From Georgenia sp. EYE_87 (GTDB lineage: Bacteria; Actinomycetota; Actinomycetes; Actinomycetales; Actinomycetaceae), in the NCBI RefSeq assembly GCF_023148685.1, contig NZ_JAHXNL010000003.1, positions 412,379-476,378 on the forward strand: a stretch of 64,000 nucleotides of DNA, in the 5' to 3' direction. The notes under the pieces are model-generated. The model was not told the DNA's origin, did no database searches, and was given only the letters and a program-made list of their open reading frames with translations. Positions 41,243-48,855 of this stretch are shown here, piece after piece. Positions within the stretch are counted from its first letter, which is position 1. The number at the start of each line of letters is the position of its first letter. The translations under genes were made by a program, and so were the position numbers.

Positions 41243-41345
41243 CGTCACTCTATGGGGGTCAGCACCGCGATCTGGTAGCCCTCGGCCCCTTCGACCAGCT
41301 GGTAGCACAGGCGCTCGCGAACCGACCGTAGAACGGACCGGCCCG

Positions 41346-41702
41346 CTACGACACGGACTTCGCGGGCGGCCCGTCGCCCGCCTCCGCCCGCACCTTGATG
41401 TCCTCGAGGCGACGGTCCCAGCCGGCCGCGACTCCCTCGAGCGTCCGGGCGACGGCGTTCAGCCGCGCTCCGACGGCGGCGTAGCGGACCTCGCGGCCGA
41501 CCCGCTCCGCCGAGACCAGCCCGGTCTCACGGAGCAGGACCAGGTGCTTCGCGACCGCCTGCCGGGAGACGGGCAGCTCGGACGCGAGCGTCGAGGCCGA
41601 CGCCGGCGCGGAGCCGAGCCGGACGAGGATCTCCCAGCGGGTCTCGTCGGCCAGGGCCGCACAGACCGTGGGGACCTGCAGTGCAGGCTCAGCGGGCGGC
41701 AC
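41346..41702 (-). CDS. ArsR-family winged-helix regulator
   Basis: A 118-residue regulator. The winged helix shows ALADETRWEILVRLGSAPAS, ASELPVSRQAVAKHLVLLRE and TGLVSAERVGREVRYA. There is no metal-binding Cys motif, so it belongs to the metal-independent group that accompanies AHSA1/SRPBCC genes. The GTG start overlaps the end of the upstream SRPBCC gene by 14 nt, so both are co-translated and the regulator probably controls its own operon. Confidence 0.88.
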   Translation of the reverse strand: MPPAEPALQVPTVCAALADETRWEILVRLGSAPASASTLASELPVSRQAVAKHLVLLRETGLVSAERVGREVRYAAVGARLNAVARTLEGVAAGWDRRLEDIKVRAEAGDGPPAKSVS

Positions 41703-42138
41703 GGACGCCCTCGAGGTGGCTCTTGGCGAGGGCGAGCTCGATCGTCCAGCCCTCGGTGTTCTCGTCGAACCGCCGGCGGCGCTCCTGCGCGTCGCCGGGC
41801 AGGGAGGCGAAACCGCTCTCGGCCACCTTCAGCACGACCGAGGCCTCGGACGTCTCCTCGATCCAGAACTCCACGAGAGTCGACGCGGCCTCCGGGTCAG
41901 CGGCGTCGGCCAGCCACCGGAACGCGGCGTACCGGGGTTCGTCGAGCGCGACCGTGCGGAAGGCGAAGGCGCCGTGCACCGGGTCGTGGACGACGGCCAC
42001 CGGCCCCGACCGCTCGATCCGGTGCTCGACGATCTGGTTGTCGTTGATGTACCACCCCGGCTCGCTGACCAGCTGCCACACGCGTGACGCCGGCGCGCCG
42101 ATCTCGATCTGCCGCTCGATGCGGTCGAACTCGTCCAT
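41689..42138 (-). CDS. AHSA1/SRPBCC-domain protein
   Basis: A 149-residue START-like protein of the AHSA1 group: MDEFDRIERQIEIGAPASRV at the N-terminus, WQLVSEPGWYINDN, strands around HGAFAFRTVALDEPRYAAFR, and the C-terminal helix ENTEGWTIELALAKSHLEGV, which is diagnostic of AHSA1-like proteins. The ATG at 42138 follows GGAGGGA. It is coupled to the ArsR regulator gene. Ligand unknown. Confidence 0.85.
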   Translation of the reverse strand: MDEFDRIERQIEIGAPASRVWQLVSEPGWYINDNQIVEHRIERSGPVAVVHDPVHGAFAFRTVALDEPRYAAFRWLADAADPEAASTLVEFWIEETSEASVVLKVAESGFASLPGDAQERRRRFDENTEGWTIELALAKSHLEGVRAAR

Positions 42139-42161
42139 GTCGGTCCCTCCGTGGATATGGT

Positions 42162-42213
42162 GTGCAACCTCTAGGTCGCACCTGTCGAACCGGTGGTGCA
42201 ACCCCCCGGTTGC
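42162..42213. promoter_or_regulatory. Repeated GTGCAACC boxes, probable ArsR operator
   Basis: GTGCAACC occurs at 42162 and 42196, and the second copy forms a perfect inverted repeat GCAACC-CCCC-GGTTGC (42198-42213). They lie 24-75 nt upstream of the SRPBCC/ArsR operon. ArsR regulators bind such repeats. The rest of the 282-nt region 42139-42420 shows nothing else. Confidence 0.5.
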
Positions 42214-42420
42214 CCTCCCATGTGCGAGGGGGCATGCGCGGATCGCTCCAGCGGGGCGTGCCCGCGTCGATGCTGCGGCGGTTGCGCGTGCCGGCGGTGA
42301 CCGGGTGGCGAACCGTGCTTCGTGCCAGAGTTGTTCAGGCCCCTAGCGTGATGAGGTCCCCACCGGTTGCCTGCACGGACCGCCCGGACGTCCGCGCAAG
42401 AAGGTCCGGGAGGGCTCAGC

Positions 42421-42744
42421 ATGAAGACCACCGACGACCTGACCGGCGCCGCCCTGACGACCACGGTGGCCACACCGCTGCCGCTGGGACCGTACGGGCA
42501 GGCCGTCGCGCGCCTGCGCGCCGCGCACTACGAGTTCGTCTCCACGCCGGTGATCAGCGAGTCCTTGCTGATGGCCCGCAACGTCGCGGTGGTCCAGGCT
42601 CTCGAGGCGGGCGTGCCGGACTCGGTGGTCCGGCAGATCATCCGTTCGGACGACGTGGCGTTCGAGCTGGCGGTCGCGCGCGGCACCTACCACCGCGACG
42701 CCGCGCGACGGTGCGCGGGCTCCGCCGTCGGGGAGCCGGCCTGA
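42421..42744 (+). CDS. Hypothetical protein (107 residues)
   Basis: I do not recognise a family. The protein has a short polar start, then a largely helical stretch (PYGQAVARLRAAHYEFVSTP, VISESLLMARNVAVVQALEA, GVPDSVVRQIIRSDDVAFEL) that could be a small helical bundle or a winged-helix-like core. There are no membrane segments or signal peptide. The ATG at 42421 has GGGAGGG upstream, supporting a real gene. It is flanked by the ArsR operon (divergent) and an SDR-like gene (convergent). Confidence 0.6.
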   Translation: MKTTDDLTGAALTTTVATPLPLGPYGQAVARLRAAHYEFVSTPVISESLLMARNVAVVQALEAGVPDSVVRQIIRSDDVAFELAVARGTYHRDAARRCAGSAVGEPA

Positions 42745-42772
42745 GCCGGCACCCCCGCAGCGTTGGCCGGTC

Positions 42773-43363
42773 TCAGCTCGCGGCGGTGAAGCGCCGGCCC
42801 CGGAACTGCGGGTTCTCGAGCTCGTCGAGGATGGCGACGGCGAGGTCCTTCGTGGAGATGGCCTCGCCCGCCGGGGTGTCGGCGGCGGTGCGGTAGCTGC
42901 CCGTGCGCTCGCCCGGGGCGATCTGCGGGGCCGGGGAGACGGCCGTCCAGTCCAGCCCCTCCGACGCGCGGAACTTCTCGAGCACCTCGCGCATCGTCAC
43001 CATCTCCGGGCGGTACAGCTCCGGCACCTGCGGGTCGTCGAGCAGCAGGCCGTCGCCGACCTCGAGGCTGCCGGCCCCCACCACGGGGATCAGGCGAGCG
43101 CCCGGCCGGGCGGCGATGACGCGGTCGTAGGCCTCGAGCAGCGGCGCGTGCGACCCGCCGGTGCGGTCCGGGGACAGGGACATGATGACGGCGTCGTGCT
43201 CGGCGGCGACCTGCTGGAACCTCTCCGTGTCGCCGAGGTCGGCCACGGCCACGCCGTCGCCCCCGGACCGCGAGTACCCCCTGACGTCGTGGCCCCGGCC
43301 GGCGGCCTCGGCGAGGATCTCGCGGCCGATCATGCCCGTGGCTCCGTAGACGGCGATCTTCAT
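42773..43363 (-). CDS. NAD(P)-binding oxidoreductase (atypical SDR/NmrA-like)
   Basis: A 196-residue Rossmann-fold protein with MKIAVYGATGMIGREILAEA carrying the GxxGxxG nucleotide loop, RGYSRSGG after the second strand (Arg favours NADPH), and AVIMSLSPDRTGG. The C-terminal part (WTAVSPAPQIAPGERTGSYR, then AISTKDLAVAILDELENPQF) is typical of the YwnB/NAD(P)H-binding family. The canonical YxxxK pair is not evident, so it may sense redox cofactors rather than catalyse. Stands alone on the minus strand. Confidence 0.82.
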   Translation of the reverse strand: MKIAVYGATGMIGREILAEAAGRGHDVRGYSRSGGDGVAVADLGDTERFQQVAAEHDAVIMSLSPDRTGGSHAPLLEAYDRVIAARPGARLIPVVGAGSLEVGDGLLLDDPQVPELYRPEMVTMREVLEKFRASEGLDWTAVSPAPQIAPGERTGSYRTAADTPAGEAISTKDLAVAILDELENPQFRGRRFTAAS

Positions 43364-43499
43364 GTGTGCTCCTCAGGTGTGCGGTGGCCAGCGTCCGGCG
43401 TCGCCGGACGGTTCTGGGCTGGAACGGCCGGGTGCAGCTAGGAAATTCCGTCGACGCCGGAAGGAGACGCTCCCGACACGTGCCCTCGGTGCGCGGGGT

Positions 43500-44972
43500 G
43501 TGGCGGAGGAGACAGCCGAGAGCCTGTTGCGGACAGCGCTGCGGGTCTACCGTTCAGCGGTGCTCACCCGCGGGCCGTCGGCACGCAACCGGCGGCTGTT
43601 CCACCTGCCGCACCTGAGGCATCCCGCCCAGGTGATCGTCCTCAGCTTCCTCGTCGCGCTCGCGGCCGGGACCGCCCTGCTCATGCTGCCGGCGTCGGTG
43701 ACCGAGGCGCCGCCCGCCGGCCCGCTGCCCGCCCCGGTGTCGCCGGCCGGCGGCGCGCCGCCGGTGGAGGCCGTCTTCACGGCCGCCTCGGCGGTCTTCG
43801 TCACCGGGCTGGTCGTCGTCGACACCGCCACGTACTGGAGCGGCTTCGGGCAGCTCGTCATCCTCGGACTGATCCAGGTGGGCGGGCTGGGGATCATGAC
43901 GTTCGCGTCCCTGCTCGGCCTGCTGACGGCACGCCGGCTGGGGTTCCGCACCCGCATGGTCACCGGCGCCTCGCTCGGCACGCTGAGCCTGGGCGACCTG
44001 CGCGCCGTCCTCCTCGGCGTCGCCCGGACCGCGCTGGCGATCGAGACGGTCGTCGCGGCCGTCGTCGCCGGCCGGCTCGTGGTCGCCTACGACTACACGC
44101 CGGGCCGGGCCCTGTGGCACGGCGTCTTCCACGCGGTCTCGGCCTTCAACAACGCGGGCTTCGCCCTCTACACCGACAACCTGATGCGCTTCGCCACCGA
44201 CCCGTGGGTCTGCCTGCCCGTGGCGGCCGCGGTGATCCTCGGTGGCCTCGGCTTTCCCGTGGTGCTGGAGCTGGTGCGCTCCTACCGGTTCCCGGCGCGG
44301 TGGAGCCTGACCGCCAAGGTCGTGCTCGCCGGCACCGCGGTGCTCCTCGTGGTCAGCACGACGACGGTCCTCGCCCTCGAGTGGTCGAACCCCGGCACGC
44401 TCGGCCCGCTCGACACCCCCGGCAAGCTGCTCGCCGGGTTCTTCACCGCCGTCGCCGCCCGCACCGCCGGCTTCAACACGCTGGACGTGGCCGCCATGCA
44501 CACCCAGACGTGGTTCGCCCACGACGTCTTCATGTTCATCGGCGCCGGCCCCGCCGGCACGGCCGGCGGCCTGAAGATCACCACCTTCTCGGTGCTGCTG
44601 TTCATCATCGTCACCGAGATCCGCGGCGGGACGGCCGTGAACATGTTCGGCCGCCGCCTCCCGCGGTCGCTCCACCGGGAGGCGACGACGATCGCGCTGC
44701 TCGCCGTCGCCGTCGTCATGACCGGCACGTGGATCCTGCTGATCACCACCCCCTTCAGCCTCGACCAGGCCCTCTTCGAGGTCATCTCCGCCTTCGCCAC
44801 GGTTGGCCTGTCCACCGGCATCACCCACCTGCTCCCCGACGCCGGGCAGCTGATGCTCGTCGTGATCATGTTCGCCGGCCGCGTCGGCCCGATCACCGTG
44901 GCCTCCGCGCTCGCGCTGCGCACCCGCGCCCTGCTGTACGAACTCCCGAAGGAGAGACCCCTCATTGGCTAG
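43500..44972 (+). CDS. TrkH/KtrB-family potassium channel subunit
   Basis: About 490 residues of integral membrane protein with the four P-loop repeats of the Trk/Ktr family: AASAVFVTGLVVVDTATYW, AVSAFNNAGFALYTDN, AARTAGFNTLDVAAM and ISAFATVGLSTGITH, each with the selectivity-filter Gly. GAGPAGTAGGLKITTF is also characteristic. It takes up K+ with the TrkA subunit. The start is uncertain: GTG 43500 was chosen, GTG 43560 is an alternative, and neither has a good ribosome site. The end overlaps the start of trkA by 8 nt. Confidence 0.9.
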   Translation: MAEETAESLLRTALRVYRSAVLTRGPSARNRRLFHLPHLRHPAQVIVLSFLVALAAGTALLMLPASVTEAPPAGPLPAPVSPAGGAPPVEAVFTAASAVFVTGLVVVDTATYWSGFGQLVILGLIQVGGLGIMTFASLLGLLTARRLGFRTRMVTGASLGTLSLGDLRAVLLGVARTALAIETVVAAVVAGRLVVAYDYTPGRALWHGVFHAVSAFNNAGFALYTDNLMRFATDPWVCLPVAAAVILGGLGFPVVLELVRSYRFPARWSLTAKVVLAGTAVLLVVSTTTVLALEWSNPGTLGPLDTPGKLLAGFFTAVAARTAGFNTLDVAAMHTQTWFAHDVFMFIGAGPAGTAGGLKITTFSVLLFIIVTEIRGGTAVNMFGRRLPRSLHREATTIALLAVAVVMTGTWILLITTPFSLDQALFEVISAFATVGLSTGITHLLPDAGQLMLVVIMFAGRVGPITVASALALRTRALLYELPKERPLIG

Positions 44973-45654
44973 CAGCACTCATCGCCACCGCGTCGCGCTC
45001 GACAGCGACGACTCGGTCGTCGTGGTCGGCCTGGGCCGCTTCGGCCGGGCGCTCGCCATCGAGCTCGCGAGCGCGGGCGTCGACGTCCTCGGCATCGACA
45101 CCGACGAGGACATCGTCCAGTCCCTCGGCGGCGTGCTCACCAACGTCGTGCGGGCCGACGCCACCAAGGAGGAGGTGCTGCGGCAGCTCTCCGTGCCCGA
45201 CTTCTCCCACGCCGTGGTGGCGATCGGCTCCAGCGTGGAGGCCTCCATCCTGGTCAGCTCCTGGCTCCTGCGCTTCGAGGTCGAGAACGTCTGGGCCAAG
45301 GCGATCAACGACCCGCACGGGCAGATCCTCACCCAGCTCGGCGTCCAGCACGTCGTCTACCCCGAGGCGGACATGGGCCGGCGCACCGCGCACCTGCTCC
45401 GCGGCTCCCTGGCCGACTACCAGGACATCGGCGGCGGTTTCGCGATGGTGACCGCCCCCGCCCCGCCGTCGATGGTGGGCCGGCCGCTGGACAAGGTGGG
45501 CTTCCGCAAGAAGCACAACCTCAACGTCGTCGCCGTGCGCCAGCCCGACGGCACCTGGGGCCACGCCACCGGCGAGACGATCCTGAACTGGAACGACACG
45601 GTGGTCGTGATCGGCCCGTCGGCCGTGGCCGAGCGATTCATCGACATGGCCTGA
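44965..45654 (+). CDS. TrkA-type potassium uptake regulatory subunit
   Basis: A 229-residue peripheral protein with an RCK_N domain: VVVVGLGRFGRALAIELASA (GLGRFG at 22-27), VLGIDTDEDIVQSL with the ribose-binding Asp, VVRADATKEEVL, and AVVAIGSSVEASIL. The C-terminal RCK_C domain follows from about residue 140. It binds nucleotide and gates the TrkH/KtrB pore. The TTG start at 44965 has GAAGGAGAG upstream and lies inside the end of the channel gene, giving tight coupling. Confidence 0.92.
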   Translation: MASSTHRHRVALDSDDSVVVVGLGRFGRALAIELASAGVDVLGIDTDEDIVQSLGGVLTNVVRADATKEEVLRQLSVPDFSHAVVAIGSSVEASILVSSWLLRFEVENVWAKAINDPHGQILTQLGVQHVVYPEADMGRRTAHLLRGSLADYQDIGGGFAMVTAPAPPSMVGRPLDKVGFRKKHNLNVVAVRQPDGTWGHATGETILNWNDTVVVIGPSAVAERFIDMA

Positions 45655-46084
45655 CCGCGGCGAACCGGCGCACGAACGCCGCCTGCCACGGCGTCTCGAC
45701 CGCCCGTCGGTCGTAGCGCTCGCGGACCAGGCTCAGCGCGGCGTCCGGCGCCAGCCCGTCGAGGACCGCCAGGCACGCCAGCGCAGTGCCGGTGCGTCCC
45801 CGCCCGCCCGCGCAGACGACCTCCACCCGCTCCTGCGCGGCCCGCAGCCAGGCCTCCCGCAGGGCGGCCTCGGCGTCGGGACGGTCGGCAGGCAGCCGGA
45901 AGTCGGGCCAGCGCACCCACCGGGCGGGCCATGCCACGGCCGGGGGCCGGCGGCCGAGCAGGAACAGCGTGAACGCGGGCTGCCCGGTGGGCGGAGTGCG
46001 CAGCCCGCGGCCGCGGACCGTGCGTCCGGACGGCAGCACGAGCACGCCCGGCCCGGCCGGGTCCCAGCGCTGCGGCAGGCCCAT
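45638..46084 (-). CDS. Small protein-tyrosine/dual-specificity phosphatase-like protein
   Basis: A 148-residue protein with the phosphatase loop CX5R as VVCAGGRGRTGTALACLAVL (C91, R97). The acid loop may be WVRWPDFRLPADRP (Asp at about 61). The residue before the Cys is Val rather than the common His. The start MGLPQRW at 46084 was preferred; an upstream extension would be Arg-rich and lacks support. Its 3' end overlaps that of trkA by 17 nt in a convergent arrangement. The substrate is unknown. Confidence 0.7.
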   Translation of the reverse strand: MGLPQRWDPAGPGVLVLPSGRTVRGRGLRTPPTGQPAFTLFLLGRRPPAVAWPARWVRWPDFRLPADRPDAEAALREAWLRAAQERVEVVCAGGRGRTGTALACLAVLDGLAPDAALSLVRERYDRRAVETPWQAAFVRRFAAVRPCR

Positions 46085-46224
46085 GCCGACCTCCGTGCCG
46101 TGGAGGGATCGTGGTGCCGGTCGCGGGCGCGTCCGGCACCCTGGCAGCGTAGGCGGCTTCCGATAGGTTCTGCCACGACGGCACGGCTCCGCCCTGCCCG
46201 ACCGCCACGACGACGGGAGCACCC

Positions 46225-46947
46225 ATGGCTATCCACGGCACCCTGTTCCACGACTTCCGCGAGAACGTCTCGCAGGACCCCTTCTCGCTCCAGAACAAGA
46301 AGCTGCTGAAGATCCAGATGGGGTACGGGCCGGTCTGGGCCAAGACAGGCTCGATGGTGGCCTACCAGGGCGACATCCGCTTCGAGAACAAGGGCGCGGG
46401 CGGCCTCGGCAAGATGTTCAAGTCCGCGGTGACGGGCGAGGGCGTCAACATGATGCAGTGCACCGGGCAGGGTGAGCTGTTCGTGGCCGACGACGCCGCC
46501 GACGTGCAGATCATCTACCTCGAGAACGACCTCGTCTCCGTCAACGGCAACAACGTGCTCGCGTTCTCCGCCTCGATCGAGTGGGACATCCACCGCATCC
46601 AGGCTCGTGGCGCCGCCATGACCGGCGGGCTGTACAACGTCTCGCTGCGGGGTACCGGCTACGTGGCGATCGCGACCAAGGGTGAGCCCGTGGCGCTCGA
46701 CGTCGCCAGCGCGCCCACCTTCGGCGACGCGCAGGCGGTGGTGCTGTGGACCGGCGGGGTGACCATGGACGTGCGCGTGGACACCGGCGGCCTCCGGTCG
46801 ATGGTCCGGGGCGGGACCGGGGAGACGTTCCAGATGGCGTTCGGCGGGCAGGGGTACGTGCTGGTCCAGCCGAGCGAGTCCGTCAACGCCAGCGGCAACC
46901 AGCAGGCCGGGAAGAGCGGCTCCGGGATCGGAGAGCTCTTCTCCTGA
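46225..46947 (+). CDS. AIM24-family protein
   Basis: A 240-residue beta-rich protein of the AIM24 family, common in actinomycetes. Typical features are the repeated Gly-rich strands AKTGSMVAYQGDIRFENKGA, GLGKMFKSAVTGEGVNMMQC, GQGELFVADDAADVQIIYLE, ALSTN-like DLVSVNGNNVLAFSASIEWD and GGLYNVSLRGTGYVAIATKG. Cytoplasmic, without signal or membrane segments. Biological role unknown. Convergent with the 82-residue SOS-box gene, 6 nt away. Confidence 0.88.
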   Translation: MAIHGTLFHDFRENVSQDPFSLQNKKLLKIQMGYGPVWAKTGSMVAYQGDIRFENKGAGGLGKMFKSAVTGEGVNMMQCTGQGELFVADDAADVQIIYLENDLVSVNGNNVLAFSASIEWDIHRIQARGAAMTGGLYNVSLRGTGYVAIATKGEPVALDVASAPTFGDAQAVVLWTGGVTMDVRVDTGGLRSMVRGGTGETFQMAFGGQGYVLVQPSESVNASGNQQAGKSGSGIGELFS

Positions 46948-46953
46948 CGCCGC

Positions 46954-47202
46954 TCACCGCCGGGTGACGGCGTTGGCCCACACCCAGGCGTAGCCCTCGC
47001 GTCCGTGCTCGTCGGTGTAGCGGATCCGCGCCGCCCTCGGCGTCCAGCCGACGGCGACGCCGGTGACGAGGTGGTGGCCGCTGCGCGTGTGGATCCACGC
47101 GGAGACCGGCAGCGGCTCGGTCGCCTGGTGCACCGGCGTGCCGTACTGCGCGGGTCCCAGGCTGTAGGCCTGCTCCCGCAGCGGAACCTGCTCGATCGCC
47201 AC
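46954..47202 (-). CDS. Hypothetical protein under a LexA box
   Basis: An 82-residue protein not recognised as any family. It is rich in aromatic and basic residues, with predicted strands such as PVSAWIHTRSGHHLVTGVAV and RIRYTDEHGREGYAWVWANA, suggesting a small beta-barrel that could bind nucleic acid or peptide. The GTG start at 47202 lies 21 nt downstream of a perfect LexA box, in the position expected for operator control. This makes it a candidate SOS gene. Alternative starts upstream in frame would overlap the box. Gene reality is supported by composition and by the operator. Confidence 0.62.
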   Translation of the reverse strand: MAIEQVPLREQAYSLGPAQYGTPVHQATEPLPVSAWIHTRSGHHLVTGVAVGWTPRAARIRYTDEHGREGYAWVWANAVTRR

Positions 47203-47223
47203 GCACCCATCGTACGCCCGGGA

Positions 47224-47239
47224 TCGAACTGACGTTCGA
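47224..47239. promoter_or_regulatory. Second LexA (SOS) box
   Basis: TCGAACTGACGTTCGA matches TCGAAC-N4-GTTCGA perfectly. It lies 21 nt from the start of the leftward 82-residue gene and 162 nt from the rightward NlpC/P60 gene; the short distance favours control of the former. Confidence 0.82.
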
Positions 47240-47240
47240 T

Positions 47241-47275
47241 ATGTCACTTGTGCACTGGTGGGGCAGATGTGACAT
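47241..47275. promoter_or_regulatory. Inverted repeat in NlpC/P60 promoter region
   Basis: ATGTCAC (47241-47247) and GTGACAT (47269-47275) are perfect 7-bp inverted arms 21 nt apart, immediately next to the LexA box. They may bind a further regulator of the NlpC/P60 gene. Confidence 0.35.
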
Positions 47276-47401
47276 CCGTGGCAGAAGTGAACGAGTGCCT
47301 TCGTTCCGTCCGAAAAATGGTTCCGCGTCCATACACTCGGACGGGTCGGGTCGCCGGACCGTGGCGGACCGTAACTCGCACGAGCTTCGGGGGACAGGAA
47401 C

Positions 47402-48724
47402 GTGGGACGACGCATCAGGGCGCTGGTTGCAGCGGGGCTGGTCGCCGCGAGCACCGTCGTCGGCCTGCCGGCCGCGGCGGCCAAGGGCGGGGAGGTCGGA
47501 GGGAGCGGCGCCGGCTACTACCTCTCCGACACGTTCTCCCCCCTGGCCAACGTCGAGCTCAGCTACGGAGGTGCGAGCGACGACGTCTTCGTCGGGGACT
47601 GGGACGGTGACGGCGTCGACACCCTCGCCTATCGGCGCGGCAACACCTTCTACGTACGGAACACCAACACCACCGGGCCGCACGAGCTGACCTTCTCCTA
47701 CGGGCGTGCCGGGGAGACGGTCCTCGTGGGCGACTGGGACGGTGACGGCGTCGACACCCTCGCCGTCCGGCGGGGGAACCTCTTCCACGTCAAGAACACC
47801 CTCGTCTCGGGGGTCGCCGACCACGTGATCGCCTACGGCCGGGTGGGCGACACCGTCCTCGTCGGCGACTGGGACGCGGACGCTCAGGACACCTTCGCCG
47901 TGCGGCGGGGGCGCGACTACCACGTGCGGAACTCGATGACCTCGGGGCCGGCCGACAAGGTCGCGGCGTACGGCCGGCCGGAGGACGAGGTCTACGTCGG
48001 CGACTGGGACGGCGACGGCGAGGACACCTTCACGGTGCGGCGCGGGAGCGTCTACTACGTCGCCAACGCCATCCGTGCTGGCGAGGCCGACCTCGAGGTC
48101 GTGTACGGCCGGGCCACCGACACCACGCTGGTCGGTGACTGGAACGGCGACGGTGTCGACTCGCTCGGCGTGCGGCGCCTGGAGGAGCCGGCGCCGACCG
48201 GGTCGGGGTCCGACGTCGTGCCCGACGACGACCCCGTCCTCGCGGGACTCGAGGAGGACGGCAAGAACACGGGCACCGCGCCGCCGGTCGTCACCGACGA
48301 GATGTCGAGGATCGCCGCGTCCTACGTCCCGCCCGCCCCCTCGCGAGGTGCGGGCCTGACCGCCCTGGCCTGGGCGCGCACCCAGATCGGCATCCCGTAC
48401 GTCTGGGCCGGCACCGGGCCCGACGGTTACGACTGCTCGGGGCTGACCATGCGCGCCTACGAGAGGGCCGGGGTCAAGCTGCCGCGCACGACGAGGGATC
48501 AGTGGACCGCGACGACCCGCGTCGCACTCGACGACCTTCAGCCCGGCGACCTGATGTTCTGGTCCAGCAACGGGCAGCCGAACGGGATCTACCACGTCGC
48601 GATCTACTCCGATGTCTCGAACGGCAGCAAGATGCGTGTCCACGCGCCGAGCAAGGACAAGACGGTCGAAGAGGTCCCGGTCTGGAGCGGCAACCTCCTG
48701 CCGTACGGCGGCCGCATCGGCTGA
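47402..48724 (+). CDS. Secreted NlpC/P60 peptidase with FG-GAP-like repeats
   Basis: A 440-residue exported protein. Signal peptide about 1-27 (MGRRIRALVAAGLVAASTVV, cleaved near AAAAK). Residues about 40-285 hold five repeats of about 50 residues, each with VGDWDGDG-D-LAVRRG-like loops (GDWDGDGVDT, GDWDGDGVDT, GDWDADAQDT, GDWDGDGEDT, GDWNGDGVDS); these Asp-rich loops probably bind calcium. After a linker, the NlpC/P60 domain (about 315-440) has the catalytic Cys in GYDCSGLT, His in YHVAIY and a third polar residue in VHAP. It cleaves peptidoglycan stem peptides. GTG start at 47402. Confidence 0.9.
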   Translation: MGRRIRALVAAGLVAASTVVGLPAAAAKGGEVGGSGAGYYLSDTFSPLANVELSYGGASDDVFVGDWDGDGVDTLAYRRGNTFYVRNTNTTGPHELTFSYGRAGETVLVGDWDGDGVDTLAVRRGNLFHVKNTLVSGVADHVIAYGRVGDTVLVGDWDADAQDTFAVRRGRDYHVRNSMTSGPADKVAAYGRPEDEVYVGDWDGDGEDTFTVRRGSVYYVANAIRAGEADLEVVYGRATDTTLVGDWNGDGVDSLGVRRLEEPAPTGSGSDVVPDDDPVLAGLEEDGKNTGTAPPVVTDEMSRIAASYVPPAPSRGAGLTALAWARTQIGIPYVWAGTGPDGYDCSGLTMRAYERAGVKLPRTTRDQWTATTRVALDDLQPGDLMFWSSNGQPNGIYHVAIYSDVSNGSKMRVHAPSKDKTVEEVPVWSGNLLPYGGRIG

Positions 48725-48855
48725 CCGGCCGACGTCGCCCGCGATTCGCTCGTCGCGGTTGATTGACGCCCGTCATGGTCGGTCGCCCGCCCGCTTCCTA
48801 GCGTCGTTCTCAGCAGCCCCGGTCCGGGGCGGCAGAGGCGGAGAGGAAGCGGATC

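Noticed and set aside
41245-41345. Minus-strand frame ending QLVEGAEGYQIAVLTPIE, resembling a gene's C-terminus
   Set aside because: Looks protein-like, but no family was recognised and it runs into the end of the ArsR gene; possibly a gene remnant at the island's right edge, not supportable as a feature.
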